Part shown: piece after piece, positions 23,400 through 35,849 of the stretch
How the letters are laid out: each line of letters begins with the position of its first letter
Position numbering within the stretch: position 1 is the stretch's first letter
NCBI GenBank assembly: GCA_031213475.1
Contig: JARUPZ010000020.1
Span: forward strand, 1,798,001-1,862,000
Direction: 5' to 3'
Source of the DNA: Nereocystis luetkeana
Lineage: Eukaryota; Sar; Phaeophyceae; Laminariales; Laminariaceae
DNA: 64,000 bases
Made by a program: the position numbers and the translations under genes
The notes under the pieces: generated by a model
The model's database searches: none
The model's input: the letters and a program-made list of their open reading frames with translations, nothing else
Told to the model about the DNA's origin: nothing

Positions 23400-25148
23400 T
23401 ACAGAAGTGATTTGCGGAACTCCGCACCTTAGGCTCTGACTCACGCGTTTGTGGCATAAAAAATATTCATGTTGCTGAACACCGCTGTAAGGGCAGACAC
23501 TATCGAAGAACGTTTCGTCCTAAAAATCCTGATTTTCCTCGGGGGGCGGGGGGGGGGGGGGTCCTAAAAGAGGAACGCTATAATACGTTTCAGCCCTCTG
23601 TTAAATATCTTGAATTGTAGGAAAATGTTCCCTGCTTTTTCCCCTTGCTTTCGTCCTGGTTTGGTTTTCTAAAGAAAAGGAGGTAAGTCAGGGGGGAATG
23701 TTTTCGACAATAACGGCCCTACCACATATGCGTATTGAGTACGCCAGGTACTACTTTAAAATTATCTTGCTTCGTTCGCCACCCAAGCAACAGCCCAAGC
23801 AGCCCAATAGCCCAATAGTGACGTCGTCCATCCGACTCGCAGCCTTAGTAACAGTGTACGGTCCTGTCCCGAAGGCTCCATCCACACTCTACACTACGCC
23901 CCAGCATCCTGGCAGTATACTGGCAGTATGCCCTGAACCCAGCATACTGTTACGACTTACCAGGGTATGTATGGTATTTTATGCCTACCGTGTAGAAACA
24001 GGCAAGACTACACACCGCCTGGGAAGATTTGCCGAGACTTTCTCCAAAACATGTCTTAAGCCTTAAGAGGGGCACACTAACAGCACAAACAACGAAAAAG
24101 GCGGCGTTTTTGAACATCTCGTGGAGCTCTTCCTATAAACACATCGCTCGCCGTCTGTCTGCACCTTCCTTGTGGTTGAGAAAGGCCAGGGATGGGCACT
24201 GGCTCACTCAGTCAGTAGCAATTATACTGTCGTCAAGATCAATCGGTACACTGGATTGTAGCAGTACACTGGCTCTCCTCTCTGCTCTCTCCTCCCGAAA
24301 CGCATTTAGTGGGTTTCCGTACTATACTATGGCGTGTTTCTGGGGCGCACGTTAGATTTAAAAAAAAAAAACTGGCGAATGTACCGGCCAGGTTAATTAG
24401 TAGATTACTACCGCCAGAAGATCACTACTGCTAGTACATACTGTGCCAGTGCACAGCCCACACAAAATCAGGTGGGGAATTCGACCGAGGGGGAGTGATA
24501 TCGTATCACCCGTGTGTTAACCGGTACACTACGGGTACATACAACAGCAGCAGGCGTGGTGCGGGGTGTGGAGGGTGGAGATTGTCTAGGGAGCATAGGT
24601 TGGAGCTACGTAGGGCCTCTGGTTGGCTAAACAACGACGAAAGCCAGCTGAAAGAAAGTCAAACAGGGAAGACAAACTGTTTTTTTCATCAGGCAGAACA
24701 CAGGTACAATGTGTATTCAACCAATGGCGGGGCTCGCGGGGTGCGTTTTTGACTTGACTGAAAGTGTGTACGTTAGTATCTGTATTTGGGCCAAAACGGA
24801 TCAGGTATACCTGTTGTCCTGTCGTTGGCCGCTGCCCAAAAACAAAATGCACAACCCAAACGTACTTAGTACGATAATCACGCGCGATCGAAGTATCAAA
24901 GCATCACAGCAGTATCACACGCAGCTTGCGGGAAAAGTTCCGAGCACAACTAACTCCAGAAAAAATCGATGCCACAGCAGAGGCGGTTTTTTTTTCGACA
25001 ATAATATCGTAACAACCAAGCAGTACATATCATACAGACTCTGAGCGAATTGCTTTGCGTATGTACGCACCAGGTGAAATAATCTCGTCTACGTACGTAC
25101 GTACGTACGTACGTACTACACCAGTAGTCGGCAGCAATTCTCCAGCAG
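23400..25148. other. Spacer without recognised gene
   Basis: Holds a G-run at 23541-23561, an A-run at 24360 and a (TACG)n run at 25090-25116. Open frames at 23698-24066 and 24029-24355 show no domain or splice support. Confidence 0.4.
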
Positions 25149-25553
25149 CAGCTAACAGACAAAACGGAAAAATGGGAACGAAACAAAAAATGGGAACGGA
25201 CGGTTTTTTTTAGAAAGCAAACCAATTGTGTACAACTCCAAGAAAAAAAGTTGACAGTCCTGTGGGGCTGTACAGCAGCCTTCGAATGATCTGTCGCTCA
25301 GGCTGGAAGTCCTCGGCATCGCCGCGGTAGCCAGCATCTAGAGAAATCACAATAGAGCCAGCGTATATCGCTTTTTGCGCCCACCCGAAGGCACGAGATG
25401 GAGCATGACCGTTCTGACGAGCTCCTCTCACAGGGCTGGCCAAGGGGTTTCGCAGGATCATTTTGGTTCTCTGATACACCACATGGTTCTGGAGATACGG
25501 CTTGGTTCTCATTTTAGGCTTCGTTCCCATTTTTCCGATTTGTCTGTTAGCTG
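25149..25553. mobile_element. 405-bp element with ~33-bp inverted termini
   Basis: The left end CAGCTAACAGACAAAACGGA is mirrored by CCGATTTGTCTGTTAGCTG on the right, and GGGAACGAA by TTCGTTCCC. The interior has a minus-strand open stretch (RAFGWAQKAIYAGSIVISLD, then AGYRGDAEDF) that could be a worn transposase piece, but I do not recognise it. This is a non-autonomous DNA transposon seen once here; no clear target duplication. Confidence 0.6.
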
Positions 25554-26310
25554 TAAAATAGTAAAATAGATGACATTTGCCATTCTCAGCTTGTGTATCT
25601 ACAGCAGTCAGCAGTTAGCAGTCAGCAGTCAGCAGTATAATATAATGCCGGTATCTCGTGTCACCTCGACGTGGACCAACTTCACAGAGGGGTATTGCTG
25701 GCGGATGGTCCTTGGGGGCATGTGCTTCGTCACTCCTAACCGCCTCGCCTCGTAGCTCACAGCGATGATGTCTGCATTTTGCTGAACCGCCATCGGCTCG
25801 CCTGGCACAGGACGCGATATAAAGGCAGTCGTCGTTGTTCCGCGTTAACCCCTACGTGACCCGCTGGGATGTGACTCTTACCATGTCGAAACCAAGCTCT
25901 TCGAGTCCAAGAGCCCTAAAAAAATTACCAGGTATCGAATAAAAAAAAACGTGCCAAAACAGATTGAGACACAGCGCACGAACTTCGCATCTTATCAAGT
26001 AAGGAAAGCAGCGCAGCGACTGTTGCCTCGGGCGAGAGGAATCCCTGCGTGTGACCCTGGGTCAGAGCCACGCTCGGGGTTGGTTTAGCTAGTGCGTGTG
26101 CAGGTGGCGAAGACACAAAACAGGGTGAGATAGAAGTGTGTGTTTATAAACACACACACGGCGTTAGTAGCGCTGTACAACGCACAACACGCGTTGTTTA
26201 CAATGAAGCCGAGCAACGCGTACGTATGCACGGCGGTCACGGTCACTCGAGGAGAGCAACCCTTCTGTCTTCTGCGTGACTCCTTGTCGGCGTTACGTTC
26301 GATACGCACA

Positions 26311-26405
26311 TAACCCTTTTAGAACCGCAGTCCCGTTTTGGGGACAAAACACTCAAATTCTAAGTAAGTTGCCCCCAAAACGTGACTGCGGTCCTAAAAG
26401 GGATA
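26311..26405. mobile_element. Family B MITE, copy B4
   Basis: TAACCCTTTTAGAACCGCAG on the left; GTGACTGCGGTCCTAAAAG and GGATAA on the right. Mildly diverged. Confidence 0.8.
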
Positions 26406-26663
26406 AGCTCGCGGTTGGGGTGGGGATAGCTGCTCCTAACTCCTAACCGTATGCTATCATAGGCGGGCGAATTATATTGCCAGCACGAGCAAAATGCGCC
26501 CGCACCGCTTCCAAAGACAAGAAGCTTGGTGGAAAGTAGACAGGCAGCAGCCCAGCAACATTTCCGGCTTGTGCGGGTATCGCCATGCTGACTGACTGCA
26601 TCGGGCAAGCAAGGACTTGTATTTTAGAGGAGAGCCATTTATTGTACGAAATGTCTTCACTCG

Positions 26664-26797
26664 TAATACGGGGGGCCATATTAAATTCGTAGGACCTACG
26701 GTACGCACAAAAACCTACCAGGTACGTACATATTTCGCTATTTTTACTATTACAATAGGAATGTTTGTTGCTATTTACTATAAGGTCCCCCGTATTA
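26664..26797. mobile_element. Family A MITE, copy A3 with internal gain
   Basis: Longer than its sisters because CCAGGTACGTA has been gained after AAAAACCTA in the interior. Ends: TAATACGGGGGGCCATA and GGTCCCCCGTATTA. Confidence 0.75.
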
Positions 26798-27949
26798 GCT
26801 GCGTGTCCTCTCCGGGTTTCAACCTATTCGTGCTGTCCATAATAACCCTCGTTTTCGTACGCTTTTCAGACCTGGCTGGCCCTTTTTTATAACTACAAGA
26901 AGACTACGAAAAATGTATGAAATCGCACGAAAGAGGAACGTCACTGCAAACAGCACTCACTCAACCGCACTGCTGTGTTAATGCGGTACCCACCCTATAT
27001 TACGGAGCCCCAGTTTAGTGCGGTGAATACCCCCTGTCACGACCTCGTCCTACAAGCGTGGAGCAGTTCGGCACTATCGCAAATCCCAGGATACCTCGGG
27101 TTTATACTATGAATAGCTTGTAGTGCGGCGTGTTGTCTCCTGGCCGAGCACCGAAGTACGCATGTATGACGAACGCTGATAGCGGGTCGAGCAGACGAAT
27201 TCGAATTTGAGTCCGTACGTAAAAACATTTATTAATAATGGTCGACTACCTCTGTCCGTATATATAAGGACTGCTTTTGACATTCGTATTGATATAAAAA
27301 TAGTTATTACATTTCCGGACACTATACTCGTATTGGTACGTACAGAACACCTTCGAAACACAGCAGGACGAAGGACCAGCGACTCGTATGCTAGCGCTCT
27401 GCCTGGGCAGGTTGTCGGGACCACTCGAACAACAAGCACGTCATTGCAAAGAAGGCTGGTCACCTGTGCGCCTTGATACTAAGTATGGTAACTCGCAACT
27501 CAAACAACCTCCGGACTCTGCTGCCAATGCTATGATACGTACGACTGCTGCTGCTGTACGTACAGCTTGCTGCTGCTGCCGCGCTGTTGCTGTGCTGGTG
27601 TGCTGGTCAAAACATGTTCTTACCGATGAGGGTCGGGTTGAGGCTACGCTCCACTTGCACGAAAAACGCGTCCAGGTCAACGTGAAGCACGACTCGAGGA
27701 GACGGAGTAGATATATCGGAGGCTCTTCTCTTCCCTCTGCGCACCATCAGAGTGGAGCAATTCTGCTCCAATTCAGTGCAGCAAGCAGCAGTTGGTCAGA
27801 ATTTGAACCGTTTTGGGAGTTCCATCAAATAGGGTGAAATTATTTTATCCGGGTGTCCGGGGATGAGAGAATTTAGACGAAAATCACGGGAACCTGATCA
27901 AACAACAGGAACCAGACACTCCCTCTTGATGAACTGTGCACTGCTGTTG

Positions 27950-27980
27950 TACTCATTAGGGGGGGGGGGGGGGGGGGGGT
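27950..27980. repeat. Long G-run
   Basis: About 22 consecutive G (27959-27980). Other long runs lie near 29079, 33987, 52570 and 59731, and C-runs near 35455, 35743 and 39868. Confidence 0.95.
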
Positions 27981-28494
27981 TCTCACAGCGGCTACAGTAA
28001 CCCTCGTCTGCGTGCACTGCGAATGGTGATGCTCGAAACTCGGTCTCAAAAAATCAATAGGAGGTGCAGGGGCTGTTGTGTATGGGTGGCGTAAAAAAAA
28101 AAAGGGCGACGGCCGAAAGGCGACAGCCTGTGCCCGTGGCCGAAAGGCCACGGCCTGAACCATTCAGACCAACGACCTGCAGCAAAGAATTGGTCGGTCT
28201 CTCCTGCAAATAGGCTGCGCCTTTTCCATCTCATACCATGTTCGGCGCTGTATATAAGGCGTCGCACTACGTGGTAGGGGGCGGGCCGCGAAAGGGGGCG
28301 CGAAAGGCCGCCGCAAAAAGTTTACCTGGTATATTTTTATATTTTCAGTGGAACTCCTACTTTTTTTGTACAGCAGTTTCATAGTATTAATGTATTAATA
28401 GTGGTGGATTGTAGGCGCGATGCCGTAAGACGTAACAATGTACCAGGTATGATGACTATGACGGACGGGTTTCAATATAATGCCGATTCATACG

Positions 28495-28556
28495 GAGACG
28501 GGGGGGGTGTACTCATCATTGCCAAGCGTGGCAGCGTGGCCGTATAGTCGTATGGC
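28495..28556 (+). repeat. Family H repeat
   Basis: GGGGGGGGTGTACTCATC, then GTGGCCGTATAGTCGTATGG. It abuts the poly-T end of a SINE copy. Confidence 0.6.
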
Positions 28557-28576
28557 GATAGATACCAGGTAGACCT

Positions 28577-28830
28577 TTTTTTTTTTCTTTTTTTTTTCAT
28601 CCCATTTATTATCTTCGCACATCTTCTTCTCTCTCTCCTTCCAACTCGTAACTCAGATCCGGGGTCACATAGCAAGCTCTTCTACCCCCTTCCCGCTACG
28701 GTACGTGCCTTCATTTTTATCGCGAGAAGATTTCAGCCATTTTCTTCCCTCGTCGACTCGCATCGAATTGTGCCTACCCACGCTGCAAGGCGCTCTCAAC
28801 AATTGAATCCTTTTTATTTTTATTTTTGCA
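28577..28830 (-). mobile_element. SINE body, copy S1
   Basis: Reads on the minus strand with its poly-A tail at the left. Shared body words are ATCTTCTCGCGATAAAAA, CGGATCTGAGTTACGAGTT and ATGTGCGAAGATAA. It ends with TTGCAAA near the head side; no tRNA-like head is attached in this copy. Confidence 0.7.
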
Positions 28831-29019
28831 AATAAAGTCAAATGTCAGACCTTGGAGGGGGGGGGATATTGTTGTATTAATGTAATAAATGGTACAGTTT
28901 TTAATACCTGGTAGTATTAATACTGCTGTAGTGGTGGATTGTAGGTGCGGTGCCATGACAACAACAGTTTCATCATGATGCGACGGAGGTCGCTATAGTT
29001 TGATGCTGATGGGATGCGG

Positions 29020-29097
29020 GGAGGAGGGGGGGGTATACTCATGCATATAGTCGTATGATATGACCACATTGACCTAGGGGGGGGGGGGGGGGGTATT
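29020..29097 (+). repeat. Family H repeat with second G-run
   Basis: GGGGGGGTATACTCATGCAT, TAGTCGTATGATATGACC, then a G-run at 29079-29094. Confidence 0.55.
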
Positions 29098-29424
29098 GTT
29101 GTACTGTATCTGCAGTTATAATCGCCCACGGTGCTGCCGTCCAGCAGTCGTTTTACTCCTGTCCGGGGTTACACACGGCAGCACTAGCCCCCCCTTCTCT
29201 GGGCTTCCCTCACCACGCCTACGCAACGGCAAGCGCAGCAACGTACGGTATACGTATGGTACGGTTTTCCCTACGCTACATACTGTCCGATGGCTAACGC
29301 AGCAATGATGATACAGCACACTGCTTTACGAGTGGTTCTCGGCGTACGGTATGGCGACGTGCCCTCAACGTAGTAGGGTGCGGTTCATGCGATGTGTCCT
29401 CGACGTATGGTGTGCTTCCACATC

Positions 29425-29675
29425 CCGGATAGATCAACTACAGATACCTCATGATCTACAGTAGGTCTTTGAAGGGAGATTATCTGTATGGTCTGTATGA
29501 TCTAGCTCATGTTGCCGGATGGGACCCGAATATTCTGCATAGATGATCTGGCACATGCTCCCTGGGTTGGATCTGTACTGTGCAGATAGATAGATCCTGC
29601 GCAACCTCTCACAACGGCAGGATACAGGAAAAATTAACGGTACATCCTGATCTACCCTAGAGTAAGCGCGTAAAG
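29425..29675 (+). repeat. Family D repeat, copy 5
   Basis: CTAGCTCATGTTGCCGGATG, CTCCCTGGGTTGGATCTG and AACCTCTCACAACGGCAGG. Confidence 0.7.
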
Positions 29676-29744
29676 TTCTCACAACGTCGCCTTCACGTAT
29701 GGTATGATTCTCCATCTACATCCCGATTCCGGCCTATTAATAGT

Positions 29745-29940
29745 CTTCTCGTACCCTGTTTGCTGGCATTTCACTTGCTTGACCCATGAATTCGCGATTA
29801 CTTTTGTTTTTCCTCTGTCTCACCTTGTGTGATCACAGAAGAAGTAGTATATCTCCAGGATAAGGGTTCAGGACGGACACTTTGTGTACGGATGAAGCTG
29901 GGTAGAAAAGACGATTTATCATGAAGACAACAAGCACATA
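29745..29940 (+). repeat. Family E repeat, long form
   Basis: CTCGTACCCTGTTTGCTGGC, GAATTCGCGATTAC, TGTGATCACAGAAG, GGACGGACACTTTGTG and GAAGACAACAAGC. Confidence 0.7.
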
Positions 29941-30419
29941 ATCCGACCCTCACCCAGGCCCACATCAGCTCCATCGTTCCAACGCTCGTCGGGGCGGTAT
30001 GCCAAACCAGGAGGATATCATCTCCTTCAGAAAAAAACTGCATCCATCCGTGTTTTGGAAAACCGCATCCCCAACTTGTGGGGGAAAATACTTGGAACTA
30101 GTGTAGGATGATGAGATAATGCTTGCAAGAGTTAAAACGTACCAGGTATGTTAACAAGGCATTTTTAGATACCAGTATTTTGGGGATGGGGGGTACCAAG
30201 CCACGTTATTTTAATAGCTGACCGGCGCCTCCTACTCGAGGCAGCATCGTTATATGCAAAAGCTTGTTTTGGGCGCAAACTAGTTGGAATTACGCAGTAC
30301 AGGGTCATTTTTGCAGCGTGGTGCAAAAAAAGGGTTCAAACGCAAGCCACCGCCCTTATAAGGCTCGCAAATCGCCTCGGCACAGGCGTTCCCGCCTGCA
30401 TGGACACACATAGAGCAAC

Positions 30420-30592
30420 GGCCACAGAGCTTGCTCTCGAGAGCAACCTCCCTTGCCCTCGTCCCCCTCCAAAGCAGACCACTTCCCCCTCCCTGGCAGA
30501 CCACACCCCCGCCCCTAGCAGACCCCCCTCCCCATCCGTAACAGACCGCTCCTCCGCCGCCGCCGCCGCCGCCGCCACCACAACCACCGCCA

Positions 30593-30624
<32 letters not shown>

Positions 30625-30660
30625 ACCGCCGCCACCGCCACCGCTGCCGACCGATTGTTT
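30420..30660. repeat. CCG/CCA triplet-rich tract
   Basis: GCAGACCAC-type repeats and then interrupted CCG and CCA triplets. Both strands stay open (Gly-rich one way, Ala/Thr-rich the other) because of composition. A GATTGTTTCAG/GTAAAA donor-like junction follows at 30661, but no gene is supported. Confidence 0.8.
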
Positions 30661-31404
30661 CAGGTAAAAAATCGTGACATGCATACCCCTGATTCCCGCA
30701 ATTATTACCGGGTCCTGGTATCCACGCCAAGCATGGTGCATATGAGCAGCATGGCGCTCGCCTCTCTAAGGGTGCAGAAGTAGAGGATTCGGGGCATCTA
30801 CAGCAGCGAAGATCTATCCTGTCATGATAGTTTTCGTTGTGCTTTTCCCTTGGTTTTACCTTATTCTGGGAATGTGTAATGTTTCTGATTGATCAACGTT
30901 GAAGCTTGTTATGGCATCGCCTTGGATGACGTGGAAAAGGCCGGCAATTACCGAGGGTACAGGTATCAAGAGCGTAGTTGTATTACTTGGGGGGCGTTTC
31001 TTAGATTGAAACCAGTGGTTTCGGAGGCGAAGCAGACGAGCCTCTAACATGGTAGTCTTCCATCGTGCTCTAAAAAGAAGAAATCTGGGTGTTTTTTATT
31101 TGTCTAATACTGTGAGCATTCCCCACACGGGAATAACAGCGAGTAACTGCTCAATAGACAAATCTGGCAAGTGGCAAATAAAATATTCCCCGACCGAGGA
31201 AAACAAAGCTGGTCTTACTTTAAGCTCCTCCTACATATCGTGGGATGGCGAAACACAACGACAATTGATAGTAGGTTGGAACGCGCAATACACAGCAATA
31301 CGTACATAATACGGCTAATAAAAAACACCGGGTAAGGAACAGAGACAAGGAAATGCCAGTCGAATAGTGCGTTCTTGTTTGGGAAAAGGTATCTTCCAGA
31401 CTAA

Positions 31405-31450
31405 AGACTACCAGGTAAAGACTAAAGACTACCAGGTAAAGACTGAAGAC
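31405..31450 (+). repeat. AAGACTA tandem with two CCAGGTA gains
   Basis: A short repeat of AAGACTA is interrupted twice by CCAGGTA at the same place, each directly after a TA. Confidence 0.8.
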
Positions 31451-31477
31451 AAGGGCAGCAACTTTTTACCGTTTTTT

Positions 31478-31720
31478 TCCTGAATGACGGGACCTCCTTC
31501 ATCCAAAAATCGTCGTAATTCCATTCATGTTTTCGCTATACCAGGTATGATTGTTTTTCCATGCCTATAACCCGGGGACTGTTCTTCAACCATTGCACTC
31601 TCTATTTTCCCCCCCCAAAGCAAATCCGTCCAAAAACAAAATCCGGGTGAGATTGAGAGTTTCTTTAAGTAAGTAACCTCAGAAAAAAAGATCGGTGCAT
31701 CTCTACCATACTATGTGCCT
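31478..31720. mobile_element. Family F MITE, degenerate copy
   Basis: Weak match in order to the F interior: CCTGAATGACGGGACCTCC, AAATCGTCG, AAGTAACCTCAGAAAAAAAG and CATCTCTACCATACTATG. Termini are eroded. Confidence 0.5.
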
Positions 31721-32064
31721 AAATTCAGTGTACTAATAGCATCAAGATAGACTGCGTCGGGACCTCCTATTATTTCCCCACTCCCGAAAATATCATACCA
31801 GCCTGCCTTTCTTACTTGTTCGTTTTGGTTATTCGTGTAATTTGCCACTATGCACTTGGTGTGTACACTCTAAAGGTGCCCCGTACATCGCCTCCGAAAA
31901 GAAACGATAAACTTACGTCAAATTATTGGTGTGATCCCATTTGCCATCTGACCATATGTAGCGCTTGTTTAGAAGATACCATCCACATAGTAGATGCCTG
32001 GTAAGCAACACAACTAGAGTCCAGTGCCTTCAAACATGGAAGGTGATATTCACACCTCGAGCAA

Positions 32065-32345
32065 ATAGATAGATAATCTACAGATAGATAATCTGCATAT
32101 ATATCATCGACAGATAGATCATGTAGATCATCTACAGGCAGATCATCTACAGATAGATCATACACAGATAGATGATATAGTTCCTCGCCTGCCGTTGTGA
32201 GAGGATGTACAGGATATGCCTTACAGGGCAAATCCAACCCAGGAAACATACGCGAGACCATGCACATTATACGGCTCCCACACGGCAGCGTGGGCTGGAT
32301 CATACAGATCATACAGATCAGGGGTCTATATATCTTCTCTGAAAG
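32065..32345 (-). repeat. Family D repeat, copy 6
   Basis: A reverse copy: many AGATAGATCA units, TTCCTCGCCTGCCGTTGTGA, then AAATCCAACCCAGGAAACAT. Confidence 0.7.
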
Positions 32346-32629
32346 ATGTACAGAACATCAAGCGGCAATTTTACGACCTTTCCGGGGTATGAACCCCTTC
32401 ATGTCAGATCAAAGGCACGAGGGCGAAGGCGGGTTTTCTAATGTAGACGGCGTCAAACAAACAGACAAAAGGGACTCCTTTTTTCTTCCGAGTTGCTTGA
32501 AGCGTGCGCCGAACGTTGTAGCACTCGTTCCCACGAAACGCAACGCACACAAGTTGACAACGTGTACTTGTACAACATATCTTGCTCCGCGAGTTTTTAG
32601 CGAAATCTGCTTCTTTTCACGATTTTGTT

Positions 32630-32682
32630 CATCCAAAATGTGCAGCATGATGAGCTTCGACGTTGATCACTCAACAAAAGCT
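32630..32682 (+). repeat. Family I repeat fragment
   Basis: AATGTGCAGCATGATGAGCT then TCGACGTTGATCACTCA, the core of family I (other copies near 38275, 38590, 42180, 44790 and 49215). Confidence 0.55.
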
Positions 32683-32919
32683 CCATTGTAGACGAGAAAC
32701 CATACATGTTCTGCTTGTCGAGGTTAATAGCCAAGCACGCACGGGACGCAGACAGCGCCAACTCCGTGCGTATAGCCAATCTCAAGTTATGTTTTCTTCG
32801 CGACAAACTGGCGAACGAAGAACCATAGCAACAGTTTTCTGGCATTTTGTTATTACGAGTAGAGCTGCTTCCTCCGCCGACCCCCCCTTCTCTCCCTCCG
32901 TCCCCCCCTTTCTCTCCAA

Positions 32920-33138
32920 GCTCATGTAGCTCCCACCTATGCTCTCAACCCTAAATGACTTTTGCTTGGAAGCTTGCTCCTGAAAAACAGCTTCAAGTCT
33001 GTCCATCGCGGGGCATAAGTGCGCAGCCTCGAAGCTCGCGTCCGGATCCAATCCCACACCGAGGAAAACACAATCACGCCAAAGCCCAGTCGCGAGATCG
33101 GGAACAAAACTTTGAAAACGCACGGACGGCACCCGCAA
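32920..33138 (-). pseudogene. Class III nucleotide cyclase-like fragment
   Basis: The minus strand reads PAMDRLEAVFQEQASKQKSF then RVESIGGSYM. In class III adenylate/guanylate cyclases the pattern is LYxxFD, ten residues, then K/RVETIGDAYM; the spacing is identical. The metal-binding Asp of GD is Gly here. However, ATAG/GTGGGA could be a splice donor, in which case that residue comes from another exon. No FADIVGFT motif or other cyclase exon was found. It could be an exon, a broken gene piece or chance. Confidence 0.3.
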
Positions 33139-34549
33139 CTTTCAGGCACTGCGTAGAACTGTTGTACTAGATACAAAAAAAATGAAGAGTTCCCGTTTGA
33201 GCGGCAGCCCTCGTCCATTTCAGATGGACGAGCCTAGCAGCGTGGGGAGATTCCTCCCGATGTACACTGGGCGCCCACCCCAACCGATTCTGTTGAGCCC
33301 TGCCTTTTTCACTGCGGCTCTTAAGAAATAGAACGAAAAAACAAAATGACATAAAACGTATCATATCATACTGTTAGCTACCAGGTATTATATTACCGAA
33401 ACAAATACCGCCTTTTATCGCTGTACAAAACCCCGCCGTGAGCTCACCACACACACAACACGCTGCGAGTGGAGAACCAATCTTCCGAGAGCTCCGGAAT
33501 ACGGAGCGTAGCAGATAATCAATGAAGAAGGCAGTGCAGAAGAATGGAGAGGGTGGCGTCGAAGGCGAGGTTGATTTGGTCGGCATCAGGCTCGACGAAC
33601 GACTTCGCTACGCACCAAGTTTTTCGAGTATGTGCTCCCTTCTAAGCAACCATAGGGTAGCCCCGCAGGGTCTCACGTTACTTCGTACCACTCTGCCTTG
33701 GTTGAAAGGCAAGGAACGCGTTGATTAAATACTACTATACAAACGGTCCTCATGCAGTTCGAGAGCGAGTGGTACGTATTATACTACGCGCATAACCTGG
33801 TACCAGTGGACAATAACGTCCTCCGGGACTGTGTCCGCTGACGGCTCGACGGACAGCCGTCTAGGAAGCCGCGAATGAAGCCCCCCACACTAAAACTACA
33901 GTAGTACATTAAGCCTAAAGAGGCGTTGACGGGCCGAAACTAGACCGTCAACCAACATATTTTAAAAGTAACGGGCATTGAGCGGAGGGGGGGGGGGGGG
34001 GGGATTACGAAGCCGGGATGGTGTTCTTCTATATACCACTTTGTACGGAAATGCAAGCGCCGTTTGTTCTTCTTATGTATGCCCCAACGGTCCTTACACT
34101 TCCGTCTATCGTAGAGGTACTGAGCAGCGCCAAAGCAAACAAAAAATGAAAATAAAACTTGCATGCAGATGCATTCAATCAATCAATCAATCAATCAATC
34201 AGTGACCCTGCAAAACGCTCGTCGCACCCTACTGCCAAGCACCAAACAAAACTTTACGTCGATGGCTGATGGTACTGCTTCTTTCTTAAAAATAAAGACG
34301 TGGCACGCAACAGCCGAAATATAGGAGTAAATAAAAACGTTAAGAAAAAACACAACGCCCACCCACCTACCCTAGACCCCGTCGATACCGCCGGCAGTCA
34401 AGCTCCACCGCCGCGCGGCCGAACACCCTGGGAACCGAAATACGGCACCCAATACAGCTTTTGAATACCATCAAAACCGTAAAAAAACACAGCCCCACAC
34501 CCCTGCCCCCTCCATACCGTCGGCATCAATCAAACTCCACTCGGCGTTC
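33139..34549. other. Spacer without recognised gene
   Basis: Contains a G-run at 33987-34003 and an (AATC)n run at 34176-34199. Open frames here have no domain or splice support. Confidence 0.4.
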
Positions 34550-34690
34550 CGGTCATTGGTGTCCTCCCCGGATCCCGAACCGGCACTATAGCGGCAGCAG
34601 GCACTACTCCAGCAGGCACTACTCCCCACACTGCCACAGTGCCACAGTGCGGAGTGATTTCATGGGGGCGACTAGACCACTACGCACAAG
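34550..34690. mobile_element. Family G MITE, degenerate copy G4
   Basis: GAACCGGCACTATAGCGGCA, GGCACTACTCC (twice) and CACACTGCCACAGTG are family G interior words; termini are worn. Confidence 0.5.
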
Positions 34691-35244
34691 TACCCTTATT
34701 TTACTTTACATCCGACAATTTGTATCGTAAACGTCACACACGGGGGGAAAAAAGAAAAGAAAAAAAAACGACGAACAGAAAACAAAACAAAACAAAACGA
34801 AACAGAAAACTTTAGACTACAAGTTATCTACGATAAAAAAAACTAAATCGAAAAGTTTCTGTTGTGGCTATCTAAAACTGACGTATAGGAAAAAATGCGG
34901 GCAGGAGATGCTCCTCTCTTTGGAACCTCTAGGTCGAGAAAGGCACAGTGTCCCTGCCTCCGATCGTACCCTGCTACCTCCCACCCTCGCGCAGGGCAGT
35001 GAATTTTGGCGTGCGGCAGCTGGAATTCGAGGCTAGCTGTTAGTTGGTTGGCGGAGCACGCCAACTATTACGAAGCAGCCGAAATTGCCTGGTAGCCTTT
35101 TATCAACAAAACCACACGTCGAGCCTCGAACGGCGCCAGTCGGGACACAACACGCAGAAACTCGGCACAATGTCGAGCGCGGCTTACCGTACAACCTGCG
35201 TAGCCAACTGATTGCTAGTCGGCGACTTATAGCCAGTCAACTCG

Positions 35245-35455
35245 CAGCCCTACCTAACTACCGCTAGCGTGTTGGGTCAGCCTATACAGGGGTCAGCCTA
35301 TACAGCCAACCAATACCTAGTCGGCGACACATAGTCAGCAAACTCAACAGCCCCCATATTATAGCAGTTGCCCCTAGCGCGTTGGTTTTTTCCCCCACGC
35401 TCCCCTGAAAATTTGCACAACATAAAAAATGCGAATCAGAGAAACGGCTATTCGC

Positions 35456-35486
<31 letters not shown>

Positions 35487-35815
35487 CGGCCATGCATGAG
35501 ATCGAGCACACATCTCCTATCGAGTACACCCCCAGCCCTACCTAACTACCGCTAGCGTGTTGGGTCAGCCTATACAGGGGTCAGCCTATACAGCCAACCA
35601 ATACCTAGTCGGCGACACATAGTCAGCAAACTCAACAGCCCCCATATTATAGCAGTTGCCCCTAGCGCGTTGGTTTTTTCCCCCACGCTCCCCTGAAAAT
35701 TTGCACAACATAAAAAATGCGAATCAGAGAAACGGCTATTCGCCCCCCCCCCCCCCCCCCAACGGCCATGCATGAGATCGAGCACACATCTCCTATCGAG
35801 TACACCCCCCCCCCT
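35245..35815. repeat. 287-bp near-identical tandem duplication
   Basis: Two copies start with CAGCCCTACCTAACTACCGC at 35245 and 35532. They look identical except for a C-run of 30 (35455-35484) versus 18 (35743-35760). Each copy ends in a reversed family H block (CATGCATGAGATCGAG, CATCTCCTATCGAGTACACC) and contains GTCAGCCTATACAG twice. Confidence 0.9.
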
Positions 35816-35849
35816 CCCATAGGCTTCACGTCAAATCCACCGTAGGTTC

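Noticed and set aside
30280-30783. Gly-rich minus-strand frame (153 codons) and Ala/Thr-rich plus-strand frame
   Set aside because: Both arise from CCG/CCA triplets. A donor-like CAG/GTAAAA at 30661 was noted but no partner exon exists.
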